This document shows, in pieces, positions 1 through 8,400 of a stretch of 64,000 nt of DNA (within the stretch, counting starts at the first letter, position 1; each line of letters opens with the position of its first letter). The notes under the pieces were generated by a model, which was not told where the DNA came from, did not search any database, and saw only the letters and a list, made by a program, of their open reading frames with translations. Source of the stretch: Pseudomonas soli. Its GTDB lineage: Bacteria > Pseudomonadota > Gammaproteobacteria > Pseudomonadales > Pseudomonadaceae. Location: positions 1 to 64,000 of the forward strand of contig NZ_FOEQ01000008.1 of NCBI RefSeq assembly GCF_900110655.1. Reading direction: 5' to 3'. The translations under genes were made by a program, and so were the position numbers.

Positions 1-37
1 GCTAACCAATACTAATTGCCCGTGAGGCTTGACCATA
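1..37 (+). rRNA. 23S ribosomal RNA, 3' end (partial)
   Basis: The first bases match the conserved 3' terminus of 23S rRNA (the ACTAATT...CCGTGAGGCTTGACC segment that pairs with the 5' end of the molecule). The gene enters from the left edge and its mature end lies near base 37. The following bases up to the 5S gene are the transcribed spacer of the rRNA operon. Confidence 0.9.
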
Positions 38-168
38 TAACACCCAAGCAATTTGCTCACGCAGATTGCGGTGGTGAAGACGAAACGAACCGAAAGTTCG
101 CGACGAATCACAAGATCACATATCCGAATTGGCTGGCATGTCTGCAAAGACGTACTGGCAACCGAATT

Positions 169-286
169 TCTTGACGACCATAGAGCATTGGAACCACCTG
201 ATCCCATCCCGAACTCAGCAGTGAAACGATGCATCGCCGATGGTAGTGTGGGGTTTCCCCATGTGAGAGTAGGTCATCGTCAAGAT
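169..286 (+). rRNA. rrf: 5S ribosomal RNA
   Basis: This is a near-canonical Pseudomonas 5S rRNA. It contains the conserved GATCCCATCCCGAACTCAG loop, the CGCCGATGGTAGTGTGGGG helix and terminal strands TTGACGACC / GGTCATCGTCAA that pair to close helix I. It follows the 23S end by about 130 bases, the standard 23S-5S order. The exact mature ends are uncertain by a few bases. No tRNA follows the 5S gene. Confidence 0.95.
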
Positions 287-295
287 TCATTTCGC

Positions 296-334
296 AAAAC
301 CCCTATCTGCGCGAGCAGGTAGGGGTTTTGTCTT
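296..334 (+). terminator. Intrinsic terminator of the rRNA operon
   Basis: An AACCCCTA...TAGGGGTT stem closes over an internal CTGC/GCAG stem and is followed by TTTTGTCTTT. It lies directly after 5S and ends the rrn transcript. Confidence 0.9.
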
Positions 335-642
335 TGTGCCCGGAAAAGTCTGTGGGGCTGGCTTGCCGGCGATGCGCTGCGTCAGCGGCGCTCTCTACGG
401 CTGATTGGCTTCATCGCAGACATCCCTGCGTTCACCGCAAATATCCTTTGCTCGTCGGCTACCTCACACCGCCTCGTCACAGGTGCGACAATATTGCCGT
501 CACATTAAGTGACTTCCCCGCACCTACCCTGCGTCAAGGCTTAGGTTCGGGGCAATCCTGGCACCCGGACCGAGCGATGCCAGCGTACCGTGCTGCGCAT
601 TTCTGGACTTTCACCGTCCTATTACTTGAGGTTAGAAGCAAG
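335..642. other. Intergenic region between rrn and the ThDP enzyme gene
   Basis: About 308 bases without a gene. A single REP-like core (TGGGGCTGGCTTGCCGGCGATG) sits at 351-376. The remainder holds the presumed promoter of the downstream enzyme, but I see no convincing -35/-10 pair. A long open frame runs through from the left, but its codons lack family similarity before base 643. Confidence 0.5.
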
Positions 643-2286
643 ATGGCCAAGGCCGCCGATGTCGTTGTGCAATGCCTGGAAAACGAAGGTGTCGAGTATG
701 TGTTCGGCATTCCTGGTGAGGAAAACCTCGACCTGCTCGAGTCCCTGCGCAAGTCGAAGATCAAGCTGGTACTGACCCGCCACGAACAGTCCGCGGGCTT
801 CATGGCCGCCACCTATGGCCGCCTGACCGGCAAGACCGGCGTCAGCCTGTCGACCCTCGGCCCTGGCGCGACCAACCTGGTGACCGCCAGCGCCTACGCC
901 TACCTGGGCGGCATGCCGATGATGATGATCACCGGCCAGAAGCCGATCAAGAAGTCCAAGCAGGGCCGCTTCCAGATCATCGACGTGTGCGGCATGATGG
1001 ACCCCATCACCAAGTACACCCACCAGTTCGCTTCGGCCGACAACATCCCTGCGCGCATGCGTGAAGCCTTCCGCCTGGCTGAAGAAGAGAAGCCGGGCGC
1101 CGTGCACCTGGAACTGCCGGAAGACATCGCCGCCGAGCAGACCGATGCCCTGCCGATCCCGCGCAGCCTGCACCGTCGCCCGCTGGCCGAGCACGTGGCC
1201 ATCGAAGCCGCCGTCGAGAAGCTGAAGAACGCCCGTAACCCGATCCTGGTGATCGGCGCCGGCGCCAACCGCAAGATGACTGCCAAGGTCCTCAAGCAAC
1301 TGATCGACAAGACCGGCATCCCGTTCATCACCACCCAGATGGGTAAAGGTGTGGTCGACGAGCGCCACCCGCGCTTCCTGGGCAACGCCGCGCTGTCCTC
1401 CGGCGATTTTGTACATCGTGCGGTTGAAGCCGCCGACCTGATCGTCAACATCGGCCACGACGTGATCGAGAAGCCACCGTTCTTCATGGTCCGTGGCGGT
1501 ACCGAAGTGATCCACGTCAGCTTCCGTTCGGCCGAGGTGGATGCCGTGTACTTCCCGCAGGTGGAAGTGATCGGCGACATCGCCAACGCCGTGTGGCAGA
1601 TCAGCGAAGCGCTGACCGACACCAGCCACTGGGACTTCACCCGCCTGATGGCCATCCGCGAAGCCAACGAAGCGCAGATCGCCGAAGGCGCTGACGACAA
1701 CCGCTTCCCGGTCTACCCGCAGCGCATGGTTGCCGACATCCGCCGCGCCCTGCCGTCCGAAGGCATCGTCGCCCTGGACAACGGCATCTACAAGATCTGG
1801 TTCGCCCGCAACTACAAGGCGCACAAACCCAACACCGTGCTGCTGGACAACGCCCTGGCGACCATGGGCGCCGGCCTGCCATCGGCCATGGCATCGCACC
1901 TGGTCTACCCGGATCGCCCGGTGATCTCGGTCTGCGGCGACGGCGGCTTCATGATGAACAGCCAGGAGCTGGAAACGGCAGTTCGCTTAGGGATGCACAT
2001 CACCGTGGTCATCCTGCGTGACGACGGCTACGGCATGATCCGCTGGAAGCAGGCCAACATGGGCTTCACCGATTTCGGCCTGGACTACGGCAACCCGGAC
2101 TTCGTCAAATACGCCGAAGCCTACGGTGCCAATGGCCACCGCGTGGAGAGCGCCGAAGGCTTCCTGCCGCTGCTCGAACACTGCATCAAGACCCCGGGCG
2201 TGCACGTGATCGACTGCCCGGTCGACTACAGCGAGAACGACCGCATCCTCAACAGCGAGCTGCGTGAGCGCGCGCTGGCGGTCTAA
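643..2286 (+). CDS. Acetolactate synthase large-subunit-type ThDP enzyme
   Basis: The 547-residue protein has the three-domain layout of acetolactate synthase catalytic subunits: an N-terminal ThDP-binding domain with the catalytic glutamate (E48 in RHEQSAGFMA), a central domain, and a C-terminal pyrophosphate domain with the GDGG...N motif near residues 432-438. These enzymes decarboxylate pyruvate and condense the product with a second 2-oxo acid. No regulatory subunit (ilvH) and no acetolactate decarboxylase lies beside it, so it may be a stand-alone catabolic-type enzyme and not the biosynthetic IlvBH complex. The ATG at 643 is chosen because family similarity begins exactly there. Other ThDP carboligases cannot be fully excluded. 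Confidence 0.85.
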   Translation: MAKAADVVVQCLENEGVEYVFGIPGEENLDLLESLRKSKIKLVLTRHEQSAGFMAATYGRLTGKTGVSLSTLGPGATNLVTASAYAYLGGMPMMMITGQKPIKKSKQGRFQIIDVCGMMDPITKYTHQFASADNIPARMREAFRLAEEEKPGAVHLELPEDIAAEQTDALPIPRSLHRRPLAEHVAIEAAVEKLKNARNPILVIGAGANRKMTAKVLKQLIDKTGIPFITTQMGKGVVDERHPRFLGNAALSSGDFVHRAVEAADLIVNIGHDVIEKPPFFMVRGGTEVIHVSFRSAEVDAVYFPQVEVIGDIANAVWQISEALTDTSHWDFTRLMAIREANEAQIAEGADDNRFPVYPQRMVADIRRALPSEGIVALDNGIYKIWFARNYKAHKPNTVLLDNALATMGAGLPSAMASHLVYPDRPVISVCGDGGFMMNSQELETAVRLGMHITVVILRDDGYGMIRWKQANMGFTDFGLDYGNPDFVKYAEAYGANGHRVESAEGFLPLLEHCIKTPGVHVIDCPVDYSENDRILNSELRERALAV

Positions 2287-2297
2287 ACCGTAGCACC

Positions 2298-2367
2298 CTC
2301 ATCGCGGGGCAATCCTGCTCCCACGTTGTGCAAGAACAACGTGGGTGCGGGATTGCCCCGTGATTGC
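2298..2367. repeat. Inverted REP pair
   Basis: The arm ATCGCGGGGCAATCCTGCTC is followed by CCACGTTGT and then its near-complete reverse complement, forming a long hairpin. The cores are the P. putida REP type. It lies just after the stop codon of the ThDP enzyme gene and could protect or terminate its transcript. Confidence 0.8.
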
Positions 2368-2473
2368 GTCTGTTCTGGCAACGACGCACTCAGCACCGCG
2401 ATACCCATCTACCACTCACCATCTCCCGGCTCTCGGCATGCTCAGGCTCCACCTACCCTGAGAACCCGAAACC

Positions 2474-4420
2474 ATGACCATCGGTTCAACGCACAACCAT
2501 CCCGCCCACCTGGCCGTCGAGCCGCATACTCCAGTGCTGCCATGGGCCGCGCGCTTCCCGAACCCGCCTGACCTGTGTTTTGACTACCGACGTCTTGTTG
2601 AACAACAAGGTGGCATTGCCCAGGCTGCTCGTCCTGCACATCGCATCTGCATTGTCGGTGCTGGCGTCACCGGCCTTAGCGTCGCACGTGAACTGCTGCG
2701 CTGTGGTTTCACCCATATCACCCTGATCGAGCAGGCCCGGCGTATCGGGGGACGTCATCTCACCGTTTCGACCCCGGCTGACAAGTCACCAGCACACACC
2801 GCCCCCTTCGAGATGGGCGCGATGCGCATGCCGTTCTTCAACCGAAGCGGCGAGCCGCCCAAAGCCGGACGTTCATTGATGGCTTACTACGCAGACCTGT
2901 TCGACCTGCGGCTTTCCAACTTCCCCAACCCTGGCACGCAGTGGGTCAATGCGACGGGTATCTACCTGCGTGAAGGCCAGCTGGAAGGGGAGTGCGATCC
3001 GAAGTTGCTGATCTGGAAGAATTCCGAAGGTCACACCCCGCCACCTACTGCAGTACTGCAGAAGATTCATGGCAAGTGGCGACGCTTTGCCGAGCGCTTT
3101 GCTGAACAGGTGGCCGCCATTTACGGCACAGAAGGTTGGCTGGCGATGTGGTCGGCAATCGTCGAGCGATATCACAGGCTGTCATTCCGGGATCTCGTAT
3201 TGCTGCCGATCCAGGAGGCTTGGGACCCTGCCAATCCAGGCGATTTCGGCGGTCTTGGGATGGACCGTGAAGAGTCGGCGATCTTCTACGCAATTGGCAT
3301 CGGTGATGGCAGCTGGGGCGCCTTCTACGACGTGTGCTGCCTCTATCCGCTGCGCACCGCCATTTTCGGGTTCAGCAGCCACCTGCAGCTTGTGCATGGG
3401 CGTGTAGATGAAAGGGGGCGAGTGCTTGCAGCGCCGTATCAGGATGCCGAGACCGTGCCCGACAGCAGAGGCCTGCATTTCCAGGCGCCTGCCTACCTGG
3501 GGATCGCCGCGTTGGATGAGGCCCTGCTGTTCATGGACATCGCTGGCTTGGGCGAGTCTTTGTACAGCCGATGCGTGGCGCGTAAGGATGGCTTGCTGAC
3601 GGACAGCACTGTCCATGGCCTGCATAAACTGGCCGATGGCCGCATCCGAGTCGACTACCGTTGGCGGCACAGCGATGACGCCAAGGCTCAACCGATGAGT
3701 GACGTATTCGACAGCGTAGTGCTTACCACGCCGTCCTGGCTGATCGAAACAGGCATGCGTCTGGGCGGGTTCTCCCGGAGCATGCTGCCACCGGCCATTG
3801 TCGAGGCCTGGAAGCACGCCCATTGGGAGACCAGCTGCAAGGTTTATGCGCCGCTGCGTAAAAGCTTTCTCGATCAGCATCCGCATCTACCGCAGATCCT
3901 GGTCACCGACAGCTTTGTGCACGATGTCTATGCCTACCGTTACAACGATCAGCACAGCCGCGATTGCATCCTGCTCAGCTACACCTGGGAGGACGATGCC
4001 ACCAAGCTGGCGGCGTATTCAGACACCGAGCTGGTGGAAAAATGCGTGGCGGAACTCGATCGGATTCTGTTGCGTTGTACCAACATTGGTGAGCCCATCT
4101 CGCCGCATATCGACATTGGAAACACCCGCATACAAAGATGGATGACAGACAGGAATGCACTCGGCTGTGCGAAATTGTACCGGGCAGGTGCCTACTACGA
4201 CGCGGTTAGCCTGATGAAATACAACCGTGACCTGAGCGCCCATTCAGGGCTTTACCTCGCCGGTGAGTCCTTCTCTGTCGATGCCGGCTGGACCGAACCG
4301 TGTCTGCGCACCGCCATCGACACCGTGATCAACCTCTGCAACAACACGGGTGCTCACTTCAAGGGTGGCTTCAGCCTTGAGCACTATCCGCATTATCAGG
4401 TGCCTCGACAGACGCTCTGA
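2474..4420 (+). CDS. Flavin amino-acid 2-monooxygenase/oxidase family protein
   Basis: The 648-residue protein has an FAD-binding Rossmann motif (GAGVTG, residues 62-67, with the acidic E86 end of strand two) and the FEMGAMRMP block (about 113-120). In tryptophan, lysine and phenylalanine 2-monooxygenases the arginine of this block (R118 here) holds the substrate carboxylate. The C-terminal GESFSVDAGWTEP block matches the flavin-covering end of that family. These enzymes turn an L-amino acid plus O2 into the one-carbon-shorter amide and CO2. The amidase gene downstream fits such a two-step route. It is longer than TMO or DavB (about 560) and lacks a secretion signal. The substrate is unknown. 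The start has only a weak ribosome site, so a slightly later start is possible. Confidence 0.75.
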   Translation: MTIGSTHNHPAHLAVEPHTPVLPWAARFPNPPDLCFDYRRLVEQQGGIAQAARPAHRICIVGAGVTGLSVARELLRCGFTHITLIEQARRIGGRHLTVSTPADKSPAHTAPFEMGAMRMPFFNRSGEPPKAGRSLMAYYADLFDLRLSNFPNPGTQWVNATGIYLREGQLEGECDPKLLIWKNSEGHTPPPTAVLQKIHGKWRRFAERFAEQVAAIYGTEGWLAMWSAIVERYHRLSFRDLVLLPIQEAWDPANPGDFGGLGMDREESAIFYAIGIGDGSWGAFYDVCCLYPLRTAIFGFSSHLQLVHGRVDERGRVLAAPYQDAETVPDSRGLHFQAPAYLGIAALDEALLFMDIAGLGESLYSRCVARKDGLLTDSTVHGLHKLADGRIRVDYRWRHSDDAKAQPMSDVFDSVVLTTPSWLIETGMRLGGFSRSMLPPAIVEAWKHAHWETSCKVYAPLRKSFLDQHPHLPQILVTDSFVHDVYAYRYNDQHSRDCILLSYTWEDDATKLAAYSDTELVEKCVAELDRILLRCTNIGEPISPHIDIGNTRIQRWMTDRNALGCAKLYRAGAYYDAVSLMKYNRDLSAHSGLYLAGESFSVDAGWTEPCLRTAIDTVINLCNNTGAHFKGGFSLEHYPHYQVPRQTL

Positions 4421-4555
4421 AACAATTTTGTAGGAGTGCTCCTCCACGTTTTTTCGCAATCTCCCCCAGTTCCAGAGGATCCTGCTGACTGTCGTTCCAT
4501 CTGCCATGCCCGTTCTACTGGCGGCCTTCCACAACAACCAGAACAGGAAGCCGCC

Positions 4556-5452
4556 ATGCAGGAACACACTATTCCCGTCAGCCCCGTGCGCATTGCCGTC
4601 ATCCAGTACGACCCGCAGGTCGGCCTCGACCATTGCGATGGCAACCTGAGCCGTGGCCTGGCCCTGGCCCGCCGCGCCGCGTGTGAAGGGGCGAACCTGA
4701 TCGTACTGCCAGAGCTGGCCAACACCGGCTATACCTTCAACTCTCGCGCCGAGGCCTATGCTCACGCCGAGTCGCTGGATGGTGGGCGAAGCCTTGATGC
4801 CTGGGCGGAGTTCGCCCGTGAGCAGCAGGTGTATCTGGCTGCAGGCTTCGCCGAGCGTGACGGCCTCAAGCTCTTCGACAGCGCCGTGCTGTTCGGCCCG
4901 CACGGGCTGCTCGGGCATTACCGCAAGGCGCATCTGTGGAACCAGGAAAAGCTCTGGTTCACCCCTGGAGACCTGGGCTTCCCGGTTTTCGAAACGCCCA
5001 TCGGCCGCATCGGCCTGCTGATCTGCTGGGACATCTGGTTCCCGGAGGTGCCACGGCTCATGTCGGCGCAGGGCGCCGACATCATCTGCAGCCTGAACAA
5101 CTGGGTCTGGACACCGCCGCCGCTGTTCGACGAAGCCGGACGCTGCATGGCCTCGTACCTGACGATGACCGCGGCCCACGTCAACAATGTCTATATCGCC
5201 GCCGCCAATCGCATTGGTCGCGAGCGGGGCGGGCGCTTCCTGGGTTGTTCGCTGATTGCCGGCACCAACGGCTGGCCCATAGGCGAGGTGGCCAGTGCCG
5301 AGGAGGAGTGCATCCTATATGCCGACGTCGACCTCAGTACCGCCCGCTCGGCGCCGATATGGAACAGCCTGAACGACCTGCCGCGTGACAGGCGTACCGA
5401 CCTCTACGACACCACCTTGGGGTATCGGCTGCATGCGCCGATGCCATGTTGA
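4556..5452 (+). CDS. Nitrilase-superfamily amidase (carbon-nitrogen hydrolase)
   Basis: The 298-residue protein carries the complete Glu-Lys-Cys triad of the nitrilase superfamily: E53 in LPELANTGY, K124 in YRKAHLW and C157 in LLICWDIWFPE. Members hydrolyse amides to acid and ammonia. Placed after an amino-acid 2-monooxygenase-type gene it resembles the lysine pair DavB-DavA, where DavA is the amidase acting on the monooxygenase product. The start is set by an AGGAA ribosome site just before ATG 4556. It leads a tight run: the next gene starts 9 bases after its stop. The natural amide is not determinable from sequence. Confidence 0.82.
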   Translation: MQEHTIPVSPVRIAVIQYDPQVGLDHCDGNLSRGLALARRAACEGANLIVLPELANTGYTFNSRAEAYAHAESLDGGRSLDAWAEFAREQQVYLAAGFAERDGLKLFDSAVLFGPHGLLGHYRKAHLWNQEKLWFTPGDLGFPVFETPIGRIGLLICWDIWFPEVPRLMSAQGADIICSLNNWVWTPPPLFDEAGRCMASYLTMTAAHVNNVYIAAANRIGRERGGRFLGCSLIAGTNGWPIGEVASAEEECILYADVDLSTARSAPIWNSLNDLPRDRRTDLYDTTLGYRLHAPMPC

Positions 5453-5461
5453 GGAGGCGTC

Positions 5462-6613
5462 ATGGAACAGCGTCTTGCTTTACCGCGACAACGGTCGTCG
5501 TTGCTGATACTCCTGGGCTTCGCGCTACTGTGCGTTGCCAGCCTGATGTTGGGTGGAGGGCCTGATTATGCGCAGCTCGTCGCAACCCTCGACCAGCCGC
5601 TGAGTAGGCTGCGCTGGATAGTCGGCGATATCAGCGAGGTCGCCTTCTACAAGCACGAGTTGCCGGCACTGGGGTTGCTGCTGGGGGCAAGCCTCGCGCA
5701 CTGGGCCCAGCAGCGGGGCCATCGCTGGCAAGGTTTTGCCATCTGCTACGGCACAGGGCTGTGGCCCTGGCTGATCATCAGCTCGCTGCTCGGCTTGCTG
5801 CTCAGCCATGCGTTGTGGGGCTGGACGCTGGACGGTGGTGCCTGGCAGCCGACTTTCGTAGCTTTCGTTTCGCTGCCGGCGGCCATGGTCCTGCTGTTCG
5901 GTGGTGGTTGGCGCGTCGTGATCAATGGCGCGCTGCTCGGTGCCGTGCTGGTGACGCCGGCCAGCCTGCTGCTGGTCAACTACCTGTGCTACCCGCTGCA
6001 GTTGCCGGTGGTGATCGGCAATGTCAGTGGCATGGCCCTGGCCAGTGTGCTGGCGTTCCTGTTGTGCAAGCGGTTTCCGGCGCTGGTTCGCGATGGGCAG
6101 CGCCCAGAGGTCGCAGCGACGGCGAGCCAGCCGGACTATGGCCTGGTCTGGACCCTGCGTCGGGTACTGGCCGATTTCAGCGAGGCGCCGTTCTTTGGCA
6201 ATGAACTGGCCAGCCTGGGTTTGCTGCTTGGCGTATTGCTGGCTTATGTATTGGCCCCGTCGGCACCAGCCTACGGTTCGCAACTGGTGTTGCAGATGGT
6301 GGCCGGGCAGGGGTTGGCATCGCTGGTCGGTGTGCTGTTTTGGCGACGGCAATGGAAAGAGCGGGGCTGGTATCCGACCTATATTCCCATCGTTTCGATC
6401 GTGCCCGCCGCCGTGCTGACTCTGGGTGGCAGCTGGCAGGTGGTCGTCGCCAGCGCAGTGCTCGGCGCGCTGATCGCGCCACCGCTTGCCGTGGCCATCA
6501 GCCGGCGACTGCCAGGCTACATGCACGGCTATATCGGCAACGTCCTGTCCATGGCCATCAGTACCCTGGGTATCGTGCCCCTGGTTGGCCTGCTTGCGGG
6601 AGGTAACCCATGA
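5462..6613 (+). CDS. Integral membrane protein with an internal duplication, possible transporter
   Basis: The 383-residue, strongly hydrophobic protein has about 10 predicted membrane segments. Residues about 48-200 and 230-380 are similar: each half has a D(I/F)SE..F...EL..LGLLLG block, then PT(F/Y)...VS...PAA...GG.W(R/Q)VV...LGA, then an IGNV..MA block. This two-fold arrangement is typical of transporters built by gene duplication, but I do not recognise the family. A GAGGAGG ribosome site precedes the ATG. It overlaps the asparaginase gene by four bases (ATGA), so the two are translationally coupled. A role in moving the amide, amino acid or acid handled by its neighbours is inference only. 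Confidence 0.7.
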   Translation: MEQRLALPRQRSSLLILLGFALLCVASLMLGGGPDYAQLVATLDQPLSRLRWIVGDISEVAFYKHELPALGLLLGASLAHWAQQRGHRWQGFAICYGTGLWPWLIISSLLGLLLSHALWGWTLDGGAWQPTFVAFVSLPAAMVLLFGGGWRVVINGALLGAVLVTPASLLLVNYLCYPLQLPVVIGNVSGMALASVLAFLLCKRFPALVRDGQRPEVAATASQPDYGLVWTLRRVLADFSEAPFFGNELASLGLLLGVLLAYVLAPSAPAYGSQLVLQMVAGQGLASLVGVLFWRRQWKERGWYPTYIPIVSIVPAAVLTLGGSWQVVVASAVLGALIAPPLAVAISRRLPGYMHGYIGNVLSMAISTLGIVPLVGLLAGGNP

Positions 6614-7587
6614 CAGCACCACGCGTTTCTATCGGCAGCCTGGGCGGTACGGTCAGCATGCAATCCGCGGCGCCGGGGCAGGGTGTGACACCCCGGCTCG
6701 ACTGTGCCGCTCTGCTGAGCACGCTGCCGCAGTTGCAGACACTGGCGCAAATCAGCACCGCCACGTTGTGCCTGGTGCCGAGCGCCTCCCTGGCATTCAC
6801 CGACATGCTGGATGCGCTGGCCTGGGCAAACGCACAAGTGCAAGCGGGAGCCCAGGCCGTGGTACTTACCCAGGGCACCGATACGCTGGAGGAGACCGCG
6901 TATTTCCTCGATCTGCTCTGGCCCCATGACACCCCGCTGATCATGACCGGCGCCATGCGCTCGGCCTGCCAGCCGGGCGCAGATGGTCCGGCGAACCTGC
7001 TGGCGGCAGTGCAGGTTGCGATAGCCGATGGCAGCCGGGGGCGTGGCGTACTGGTGGTGATCAACGACCAAATCCACTTGGCTGCTCGGGTGCGCAAGAC
7101 TGCCAGCCTGGCAATGGCGGCCTTCGAATCGCCCGGCGCAGGGGCGATAGGGGAAGTGGAGGAGGGCTGTCCCATCTATCGTCAGGCTGCCGCGCCACGC
7201 TGGGTGTTGCCCCTGCCGACGCAGGTCGATCATCAGGTCGTGCTACTGGAGGCGTGCCTTGATGCCGATACGCGTCTGCTGCGAGCCTTTGGTGCCATGG
7301 GCTATTCAGGGCTGGTGGTTGCCGGCTTTGGCGCAGGCCATGTCTCCGAAGCCTGGGCCGAGGCTTTGAAGGACGTCGCAGACAGCATGCCAGTGATTAT
7401 CGCCACCCGCACCGGCAGTGGTTCGACAGCCCGGGGAACCTACGGATTCGTCGGCGGCGAGATCGACCTGCAGGCCCGCGGCCTGCACATGGCTGGCTGG
7501 CTTTGCCCGCGCAAATGTCGGCTCTTGTTGTGGCTGCTGGCCGGTAGCGGGCGGCAGGCCGAGCTGGCGCAGTGGCTGCAGCAATAG
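6610..7587 (+). CDS. Asparaginase-family amidohydrolase
   Basis: The 325-residue protein belongs to the bacterial L-asparaginase fold. The first catalytic threonine lies in LGGTVSM (T14), the second in the TQGTDTLEE motif (T90-D91, with Q replacing the usual H), and K163 in the VRKTAS segment completes the second triad. The GAMR...GADGPANL motif is also present. There is no signal peptide, so it should act in the cytoplasm on L-asparagine, L-glutamine or a related amide. It is the last gene of the cluster starting with the flavoprotein and overlaps the membrane-protein gene. Substrate preference cannot be read from the sequence. Confidence 0.85.
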   Translation: MTAPRVSIGSLGGTVSMQSAAPGQGVTPRLDCAALLSTLPQLQTLAQISTATLCLVPSASLAFTDMLDALAWANAQVQAGAQAVVLTQGTDTLEETAYFLDLLWPHDTPLIMTGAMRSACQPGADGPANLLAAVQVAIADGSRGRGVLVVINDQIHLAARVRKTASLAMAAFESPGAGAIGEVEEGCPIYRQAAAPRWVLPLPTQVDHQVVLLEACLDADTRLLRAFGAMGYSGLVVAGFGAGHVSEAWAEALKDVADSMPVIIATRTGSGSTARGTYGFVGGEIDLQARGLHMAGWLCPRKCRLLLWLLAGSGRQAELAQWLQQ

Positions 7588-7668
7588 CCCGATGCCCGCT
7601 CTCATGAAGGGAGCGGGCAGGCGTTGCCTATGCTACGGTGCACGCACATTTACCCAGGACACCCACCC

Positions 7669-8223
7669 ATGCTCCCCGCGCTCAGCGAAAAAGAACTCGA
7701 CCGCCTCGAAGACCTGCTGATCACCTACGGCAACGATTATTCGGTACTCAACCTCGCCGAGCTCAACGGTTTCTTCACTGCTCTGGCCAGCTCCCCCAGC
7801 AAGGTCAACCCTGAGCAGTGGCTGCCTTCTGTCGCCGGTGGCAAGGTGCCCAAGTTCAAGAAGCCTGCCCATGAAGAAGCGTATACCGCGCTGATGCTGC
7901 GTTATGCCAGCCAGGTGGCCGAAGAGTTGGCCACCGACCTCGAGGACTTCGAGCCGATGTTCGAAGAGGGCGAGAGTGAAGAGGGCCCGGCGATCATTCT
8001 CGAGGAGTGGTGCTTCGGCTACATGCGCGGCACACAAGTGGCCGAGTGGAGCGACCTGCCGCCAGAGCAGGATCGTCTGCTCAAGGCCATTTCGCTGCAT
8101 GGGCTGGAAGACAACTTCGAGCTGCTCGACTCGATGAGCTTCGATGAGCGCCAGGCCTGTGTACCGCTGGTGGTCGAGGCGGCGCGGGGGTTGTACCAGT
8201 ACCAGAAACAGCACCGGCATTGA
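7669..8223 (+). CDS. YecA/YgfB (UPF0149) family protein
   Basis: The 184-residue acidic protein begins with the helical SEKELDRLEDLL...LAELNGFFTAL region typical of the UPF0149 family, followed by the LEEWCFGYMRG block. The family's molecular function is not established; several members carry a C-terminal metal-binding SEC-C motif, which is absent here. ATG 7669 is preferred over upstream in-frame codons because similarity begins at this methionine. It lies 81 bases after the asparaginase gene and is probably a separate unit. Confidence 0.75.
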   Translation: MLPALSEKELDRLEDLLITYGNDYSVLNLAELNGFFTALASSPSKVNPEQWLPSVAGGKVPKFKKPAHEEAYTALMLRYASQVAEELATDLEDFEPMFEEGESEEGPAIILEEWCFGYMRGTQVAEWSDLPPEQDRLLKAISLHGLEDNFELLDSMSFDERQACVPLVVEAARGLYQYQKQHRH

Positions 8224-8400
8224 GATCGTAACCGCGGGCGCGTGGGAGCGGCGATGCGGCGACCCGACGTGTCCCGCAATTGTGATTATTCCACTTGCCG
8301 AAATACTGGATTGCACCCAGCACTGATTCTGCTGCCGGTCGATCCAGTGCAGCATGTCCTCCAGCAGCGCCACTCCCGGCGCTGACCTGGAGCCCCGCAC

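Noticed and set aside
53..322. Short frames over the 23S-5S spacer and the 5S gene
   Set aside because: These bases are ribosomal RNA and spacer, not protein-coding.
328..642. N-terminal extension of the acetolactate-synthase-type gene
   Set aside because: The frame is open upstream, but family similarity begins at ATG 643 and the extension crosses the rRNA terminator and a REP core.
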